A stretch of DNA of 64,000 bases from Nocardioidaceae bacterium. GTDB lineage: Bacteria; Actinomycetota; Actinomycetes; Propionibacteriales; Nocardioidaceae. Location of the stretch: contig CP076053.1 of assembly GCA_018672315.1 (NCBI GenBank), positions 2,467,827-2,531,826 of the forward strand. The letters are read 5' to 3'. Both the position numbers and the translations under genes were made by a program. Shown piece by piece: positions 59,151 to 64,000 of this stretch. The notes below the pieces were generated by a model. That model worked only from the letters and a program-made list of their open reading frames with translations. It was not told the origin of the DNA and made no database searches. Within the stretch, counting starts at the first letter, position 1, and every line of letters starts with the position of its first letter.

Positions 59151-59984
59151 TCAGCGTCCCCCCACGTGCTGCTCGGTCTCCTCGGCGCGGGCGTACCGCC
59201 GGCTGATTTCGCCGACCCGCTGCTGCGCCTCGGCGCCCAGCCGGGTCAGCACGCCGTCGGCCAGCACCGTCACGAGACTCATCGCGGCGGCGTAGGAGTC
59301 GAAGGCGAGCTCGCCCCGCACGGGGCACTCCAGCGCGAGGTCGACCCGGGAGGCGTACGGGCGGGCGGACTCGTCGGCGAGCAGCACCACCGTCGCCCCC
59401 GTGGCGACGGTCTCCTCGAGCAGGGCCGCGAAGCCGCGCGGTCGGCGGCTGAAGCCGACGAGCACGACGACGTCGCCGGCGACCAGGTCGGCCAGTTCCT
59501 CGCCGAGCACCTGGCCGGGCAGGGGAGCGAGTCGCACGGAGCCGCGTACGTGGGCCAGCTGTTGACGCAGGTGGGCGGCCACGACGTGGCTGGCGCGCCA
59601 GCCGATGACCGTGACCCGCTCGGCGCCGGCCAGCGCGGCGACGACCTCGCCGACCAGCGGCTGGGTGACCACGGCGGCGACGGCCGCGGACTCGGTGCGC
59701 ACGTGGGCTGTCAGGTCCCCGCCGCCGGCGATGCGCCGGGGCTCCCCGACGGCGGCGCGTCGGGCGCGGAGGTCGTCGCGGACCTCCTCGAAGGAGGCGT
59801 ACCCGAGGCGGCGGAAGAGCCGGCTCATCGTGGCCTTGGAGACGCCGGCGAGGGAGGCCAGCTCGGCGGCGCGGTAGGAGCCGACGTCCTCGAGGTGGTC
59901 CAGCAACGCGTCGGCCGCCCGCTCCTCGGTCGGGGACAGGTCGCGGCGGGACACGGCGATCCGGTCGCGCAGGGAGCCGCTCAC
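59151..59984 (-). CDS. RpiR/MurR-family regulator of the purine genes
   Basis: A 277-residue regulator with an N-terminal RpiR helix-turn-helix (SYRAAELASLAGVSKATMSR, residues about 36-60) and a C-terminal SIS domain (ERVTVIGWRASHVVAAHLRQ, GDVVVLVGFSRRPRG). SIS domains usually bind sugar phosphates, yet its placement inside the purine operon suggests a purine-linked effector. GTG 59984 overlaps the amidohydrolase stop (GTGA). Confidence 0.85.
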   Translation of the reverse strand: MSGSLRDRIAVSRRDLSPTEERAADALLDHLEDVGSYRAAELASLAGVSKATMSRLFRRLGYASFEEVRDDLRARRAAVGEPRRIAGGGDLTAHVRTESAAVAAVVTQPLVGEVVAALAGAERVTVIGWRASHVVAAHLRQQLAHVRGSVRLAPLPGQVLGEELADLVAGDVVVLVGFSRRPRGFAALLEETVATGATVVLLADESARPYASRVDLALECPVRGELAFDSYAAAMSLVTVLADGVLTRLGAEAQQRVGEISRRYARAEETEQHVGGR

Positions 59985-61261
59985 GCGTGCGCTCCCGGCT
60001 GGTCGACGGTGTCGGCGACGGAGTGCGCGGCGGCGGTGAGCACGGCGACCTCGAGGGCCTCGAGGCCGGCGTCGACGTCGACCTCGCGCACGGCCTCGGC
60101 GGGGTGGTGGCTGATGCCATCGTGGCAGCGCACGAACAGCATGCCGATGTCGGTCAGTCGCGCCATCGCCATCGCGTCGTGCCCGGCGCGGCTCCACAGC
60201 CCCGGCACCTCGGTCTGCCCGGTGGCGACGATCCCGGCGACGACGGCGTCGCGCAGCCACGGCGCGCAGGTGGCGGCGGCGGCGCGGTAGCGCTCGACGG
60301 ACTCGAGGGCCAGGCCGCGCTCCTCGCACAGCGCCTCGATGCCGGCGACGATCCGGTCCCAGGCGGCGTCGCGCACCTCGTCGGTGCCGGCGCGCAGGTC
60401 GAGGCTGAAGTCGGCGCGCCCGGGAACCACGTTCACCGCACCGGGGTGCACCTCGATCCGGCCGACGGTCGCGATGAACCCGCCGTCGTCGTCGGCGCTG
60501 GAGGCGCGGGCGAGCTGCTCGATCAGGGTGATGGCGTGGCTCGCCCCCACCAGGGCGTCGCGGCGACGGTCGTACGGGGTGCCGCCCGCGTGCCGCGCCT
60601 CCCCGATCACCGACAGGGTGAACCGCCGGGCCCCCGCGATGGTGGTGACGTAGCCGAGCGAGACGTCGTCCCGCTCCAGGTACGGGCCCTGCTCGATGTG
60701 CGCCTCGAGGTAGCCGACGACGTCCTCGGGTCGGCGGGCCGCCTCGCCGACCCGCGCGGGGTCGAGGCCGAAGCGCTCGAAGGCCTCGGTGAGCCCGACA
60801 CCGTCCGCGTCGCGCAGCTGCCACCAGGCCTCGTCCCACAGACCCGCGACGGCGTACGACCCCATCAGCGCGGACCCGAATCGGGTGCCCTCCTCGTCGC
60901 TGAAGGCGACCACCTCGATCGCGAAGGGCAGTTCCTTCAGTCGGTCGCGCAGCCGCTCGACGACCGCGACGGCCATGAGCACCCCGAGCGGCCCGTCGTA
61001 GGAGCCGGCGTCGATCACCGTGTCGAGGTGCGAGCCCAGCACCAGGGCGGGCAGGCCCGGTTGCCGGCCCTCGACGCGGCCCCACTGGTTGCCGGCCGCG
61101 TCGACCCAGGTGTGCATGCCGGCCTCGACCATCCATGTGGCGGTGGCGGTGTTCGCCGCGGCGTGCTGCGGGGTCAGGTGGGTGCGTACGAGCATCACCG
61201 GGTCCGCGGAGAACGTGTCGAGCTGCGCGCACCGCGCCAGCACCTCCGCGCCGGTGGTCAC
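59981..61261 (-). CDS. Allantoate amidohydrolase (M20 family)
   Basis: A 426-residue zinc-dependent amidohydrolase: metal ligands in GSHLDTVIDAGSYDGPLG, FSDEEGTRFGSALMGS and AHIEQGP, and SRAGHDAMAMA near the C-terminus. It matches the allantoate amidohydrolase/N-carbamoyl-L-amino-acid hydrolase subfamily; the neighbours favour allantoate. GTG 61261 overlaps the aminotransferase stop by GTGA. Confidence 0.88.
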   Translation of the reverse strand: MTTGAEVLARCAQLDTFSADPVMLVRTHLTPQHAAANTATATWMVEAGMHTWVDAAGNQWGRVEGRQPGLPALVLGSHLDTVIDAGSYDGPLGVLMAVAVVERLRDRLKELPFAIEVVAFSDEEGTRFGSALMGSYAVAGLWDEAWWQLRDADGVGLTEAFERFGLDPARVGEAARRPEDVVGYLEAHIEQGPYLERDDVSLGYVTTIAGARRFTLSVIGEARHAGGTPYDRRRDALVGASHAITLIEQLARASSADDDGGFIATVGRIEVHPGAVNVVPGRADFSLDLRAGTDEVRDAAWDRIVAGIEALCEERGLALESVERYRAAAATCAPWLRDAVVAGIVATGQTEVPGLWSRAGHDAMAMARLTDIGMLFVRCHDGISHHPAEAVREVDVDAGLEALEVAVLTAAAHSVADTVDQPGAHA

Positions 61262-62520
61262 GACGCCGCCCCCTGCTCGTCACGGATGGCGTACGCCGCA
61301 CGCGCCGCCTCGACACCGCCGCCGGGCGCGTCGAGCACGGTGGTCACGCCCTCGCCGCGCAGCACCGCCTCCAGACAGGCCAGCGTGGTGAGCACGGCGT
61401 CGGTGCGGGCGTTGTAGCCCATCGTCCCGACGCGCCAGACGCGCCCGGCCAACGGTCCGAACGAGGTGCCGATCTCGATGCCGAACTCCTCGAGCATGCG
61501 GCGACGCACGCGCTCCCCGCCCGCGTGGTCCAGGGGTGCCGGCACCTCGACGGCGACGACGTTGGTCATCCTGTGCGCGGTGTCGCCGAAGACGACCAGA
61601 CCGAGTCCCCGCAGCCCGGCGGTCATGGCCTCGCCGTGCCGGGTGTGCCGGTCGATCCCTGCGTCGAGGCCCTCCTCGAGCAGGATCCGGGCGCACTCGC
61701 GGGCGCCGTAGAGCATCGTGGTGGCCTCGGTGTGGTGGTTGAGCCGGCGCGGACCCCAGTAGTCCATGATCTGCGCGAGGTCGAGGTAGTTCGACGCGAT
61801 GCGTCGGTCGCCCTCGGCGCGCGCGTCGCCGTCCTGGCGCAGCCCGGCCTCCACGTGCTTGCGGCCGGCGACGTGCTCCGCGGCCCGCGGCGACAGCGTG
61901 ATCGGGGCGCTGCCCGACGGTCCGCCCAGGCATTTCTGCAGTCCGGCGCTGACGACGTCGAGTCCCCAGTCGTCGGTCTCCAGGCGGTTGCCGCCGACGC
62001 TGGCGGTCGCGTCGACGTACAGCAGCGCCCCGGCCTCGGCGCAGATGCTGCCGAGGCCCGCGAGGGGCTGGCACATCGTGGTCGAGGTGTCGCCCTGCAC
62101 CGTGGCGACCAGGCGCGGCTCGACCGATGCGACCGCGTCGCGCAGCAGGTCCTCGGGCACGACCTCGCCCCACGGCACCTCGACCGTGTGCACCTCGGCG
62201 CGGCAACGCTCGGCGATCTCGACGAGCAGGTGGCCGAAGCGGCCGAAGACCGGCACGAGCACCCGGTCGCCGGGCTCGAGCAGGCTCACCAGCGCGGCCT
62301 CGATGCCGGCGCGTGACGTGCCGTCGACGAGGAACGTGTGCTCGTTGGCGGTGCGGAACACCTGCCGGTAGAGCTCCATGGTCTCGTTCATCGCCGTGGT
62401 CATGGCGGGGTCGTACTGCCCGACCAGCTGCGCCGACATCGCCCGCAGCACCCGCGGGTCGGCCGTGATGGGGCCGGGGCCCATCAGCAGCCGCGGCGGG
62501 GGGTCGATCGGCTGGATCAC
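61258..62520 (-). CDS. PucG-type aminotransferase ((S)-ureidoglycine-glyoxylate)
   Basis: A 420-residue class V aminotransferase: LLMGPGPITADPRVLRAM, TSRAGIEAALVSLLEPGD, the PLP lysine in SAGLQKCLGGPSGSAP and VWRVGTMGYNAR. Alanine-glyoxylate and PucG enzymes share this fold; placement beside allantoinase and allantoate amidohydrolase favours ureidoglycine-glyoxylate transfer. GTG 62520 overlaps the allantoinase stop (GTGA). Confidence 0.82.
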   Translation of the reverse strand: MIQPIDPPPRLLMGPGPITADPRVLRAMSAQLVGQYDPAMTTAMNETMELYRQVFRTANEHTFLVDGTSRAGIEAALVSLLEPGDRVLVPVFGRFGHLLVEIAERCRAEVHTVEVPWGEVVPEDLLRDAVASVEPRLVATVQGDTSTTMCQPLAGLGSICAEAGALLYVDATASVGGNRLETDDWGLDVVSAGLQKCLGGPSGSAPITLSPRAAEHVAGRKHVEAGLRQDGDARAEGDRRIASNYLDLAQIMDYWGPRRLNHHTEATTMLYGARECARILLEEGLDAGIDRHTRHGEAMTAGLRGLGLVVFGDTAHRMTNVVAVEVPAPLDHAGGERVRRRMLEEFGIEIGTSFGPLAGRVWRVGTMGYNARTDAVLTTLACLEAVLRGEGVTTVLDAPGGGVEAARAAYAIRDEQGAAS

Positions 62521-63899
62521 GGGGACTCCTCGGGTCGGGTGAGCTGGAGGCCGGTGCGCGGCTCGTCGGACGGCCCGGTCCGGCCCGACGCGATGCGGCG
62601 GCCACGGAGCACGGTGTCGGTGACCCGACCGGAGAGCCGACGGCCGTCGTACGCGGAGATCGGGTGGCGGTGCGCGAGCGCGGCGGCGTCGACGGTGGTC
62701 GAGGCGGCAGGGTCCAGCACCAGCAGGTCGGCGTCGCCGCCGACGGCGAGTCGTCCCTTGGCGGAGAGGCCGACGAGGTCGGCGGTGGCGGTCGACATCC
62801 AGCGGCTGACCGACTCGATCCCGATGCCGCGTCGGGTGGCCTCGTCGGCGACGGCGAGGAACGCCACCTGCAGCCCGGCGATGCCGCCCCAGGCCTGCAT
62901 GAGGTCCCCGCCGCCGCTGGTCTTCGCTGCGACGTCGGCGGGGGAGTGGTCGGAGACGACCATGTCGATGACCCCGGCGAGCAGCGCGTCCCACAGCGCG
63001 TCGCGGTTGCCCTCGTCGCGGATGGGCGGACAGCACTTGTACGCCGCGTCGCCGTCGGGGATGTGCTCGGCGGCGAGGCACAGGTAGTGCGGGCACGTCT
63101 CGACCGTCACCGGCAGGCCCTCGGCCCGGGCGTCGGCGAGCAGGTCGAGCGCGCGGGCGCTGGACAGGTGCAGCACGTGCACCCGGCACCCGGTCTCCCG
63201 CGCGCCGTCGAGCACCTGCCTGATCGCGGCCAGCTCGGCCTCGTCGGGACGCGAGGCGAGGAAGTCGGCGTACGCGCGGCTCGGTGCCGTCGGGGCGGCC
63301 TCGAGCACGGCGGCGTCCTCGGCGTGCACGACCACCAGGCCGTCGAAGGAGCTGACCTCGCGCAGCGCCGCGGTGAAGCCGGCGGGGTCGAGCGGGGGGA
63401 ACTCCTCGACCCCGGAGGGGCTGAGGAAGCACTTGAACCCCAGCACACCCTCGTCCCACAGGGGTCGCAGGTCGGCGAGGTTGCCCGGCACGGCGCCGCC
63501 CCAGAAGCCGACGTCGACGGCCAACTGGCCCGCCGCGGCCTGCTGCTTGGCCCGCAGTCCCGCGACGGTGGTCGTCGGCGGGACCGAGTTCAGCGGCATG
63601 TCGACGAGCGTCGTCACGCCACCGAGCGCGGCCGCCCGGGTGGCGGTGGCGAAGCCCTCCCAGTGCGTACGCCCCGGCTCGTTGACGTGGACGTGGCTGT
63701 CCACGACGCCCGGCAGCACGACCGCGGAGTCGGGCACGCGGAGCAGGCCGGCCCCGTCCTCCGCGTCGTCCGCGCCCGGCACGATCGAGGTGACGACCCC
63801 GTCGGCCCAGCGCAGCGCGGCGGGGCCGAGCACCCCGTCGACGAGCACCTGCTGCGCGACGAGCCCGGTGTGCTCGTCCACGACGCTCCCGTCGGCCAC
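62517..63899 (-). CDS. Allantoinase
   Basis: A 460-residue amidohydrolase: metal motif VDSHVHVNEPGRTHWEGF, the carboxylated Lys in LGFKCFLSPSG, His ligands in VVVHAEDAAV and VETCPHYLC, and Asp in VVSDHSPA. These fit cyclic-imide hydrolases of the allantoinase branch, opening allantoin to allantoate. GTG 63899 is one base from the upstream gene's stop. Confidence 0.9.
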   Translation of the reverse strand: MADGSVVDEHTGLVAQQVLVDGVLGPAALRWADGVVTSIVPGADDAEDGAGLLRVPDSAVVLPGVVDSHVHVNEPGRTHWEGFATATRAAALGGVTTLVDMPLNSVPPTTTVAGLRAKQQAAAGQLAVDVGFWGGAVPGNLADLRPLWDEGVLGFKCFLSPSGVEEFPPLDPAGFTAALREVSSFDGLVVVHAEDAAVLEAAPTAPSRAYADFLASRPDEAELAAIRQVLDGARETGCRVHVLHLSSARALDLLADARAEGLPVTVETCPHYLCLAAEHIPDGDAAYKCCPPIRDEGNRDALWDALLAGVIDMVVSDHSPADVAAKTSGGGDLMQAWGGIAGLQVAFLAVADEATRRGIGIESVSRWMSTATADLVGLSAKGRLAVGGDADLLVLDPAASTTVDAAALAHRHPISAYDGRRLSGRVTDTVLRGRRIASGRTGPSDEPRTGLQLTRPEESP

Positions 63900-63900
63900 C

Positions 63901-63999
63901 TCAGCAGAACCCCGTGACGCTGGCCCAGACCGCGGGCCCCTCGACGGTGTCCTCACGGCGCACCGCGGCCTCGATCAGGCCGTACGGACGGTCGGCGGC
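63901..63999 (-). CDS. Urate oxidase, C-terminal end (partial)
   Basis: The last 32 codons of a gene entering from beyond the window: RPYGLIEAAVRRED then WASVTGFC and TGA at 63903-63901. This tail resembles actinobacterial urate oxidases, which would turn urate into 5-hydroxyisourate, the precursor of allantoin. The rest is not visible, so the call depends on the tail and the adjacent allantoinase. Confidence 0.6.
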   Translation of the reverse strand, partial: AADRPYGLIEAAVRREDTVEGPAVWASVTGFC

Positions 64000-64000
64000 G

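Noticed and set aside
1-64000. tRNA or rRNA genes, including one at the island boundary
   Set aside because: No cloverleaf with a GTTCGA-type T-loop and matching stems was recognised at the island edges or elsewhere; a covariance search would be decisive.

Overview
The window reads as a chromosomal segment of a very high-GC actinobacterium, most likely Nocardioidaceae (Nocardioides/Aeromicrobium-like). Pointers are the GC-rich codon use, frequent GTG starts, four-base GTGA/ATGA gene overlaps, DUF1707, DUF3516, DUF4245, DUF6542 and WS/DGAT families, and heavy use of the word CGTACG. About twenty genes start 6-8 nt after a TANNNT-like -10 box, which points to widespread leaderless transcription. 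The genus is inferred from these traits, not shown by a marker gene.

Layout. 1-6.2 kb: tail of a sugar ABC ATPase, an amylosucrase, a DUF1707 protein, a WS/DGAT acyltransferase and two divergent alpha/beta hydrolases. 6.2-8.2 kb: a PfkB sugar kinase coupled to class II FBPase (glpX). 8.2-11.3 kb: a molybdate operon (Mop-domain regulator, modA, modB, modC) in which every junction is a GTGA overlap. 11.4-25.5 kb: housekeeping genes (xseA/xseB, ispH, a Sua5/YciO protein, rmuC, an ACT protein, a Ski2-like helicase, a GAF protein, xth, a PH-domain pair, ychF).

25.5-32.15 kb is a decayed integrated island at the 3' end of ychF. It is bounded by 19-bp direct repeats (18/19 identical, the one mismatch synonymous for ychF) and has AGTCCGCA-like boxes at exact 11-bp spacing just inside both ends. 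It carries a truncated, frameshifted TrwC/MobF relaxase, a frameshifted lipoprotein, an intact hydrolase, an apparently intact Xre antitoxin + AbiEii nucleotidyltransferase toxin pair, and an HTH-MNT protein next to a frameshifted HEPN gene. No integrase was found. To its right lie a frameshifted AbrB/MazE-type antitoxin and a 3' remnant of a second AbiEii gene, so the locus looks like a repeated landing site for toxin-antitoxin cargo. CGTACG nearly disappears inside the island.

32.6-49.4 kb: core and metabolic genes (cyclase, hydrolase, Kef-type antiporter with a small overlapping leader ORF, DUF427, second WS/DGAT, PucR regulator divergent from a P450, acyltransferase, MetOD1 + histidine kinase pair, flavin oxidoreductase, HrpB, SRPBCC/DUF899, MarR/DUF2306 with tandem operators). 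49.4-51.3 kb: TetR/MFS divergent pair around a 16-bp palindrome.

51.4-64 kb is a purine-catabolism locus. A NitT/TauT-type ABC importer on the plus strand faces a minus-strand run of genes: urate oxidase tail, allantoinase, ureidoglycine-type aminotransferase, allantoate amidohydrolase, RpiR regulator, xanthine dehydrogenase FAD subunit, a fused 2Fe-2S/Mo xanthine dehydrogenase, and a guanine-deaminase-like protein. The Mo-dependent dehydrogenase gives the upstream mod operon a local client.
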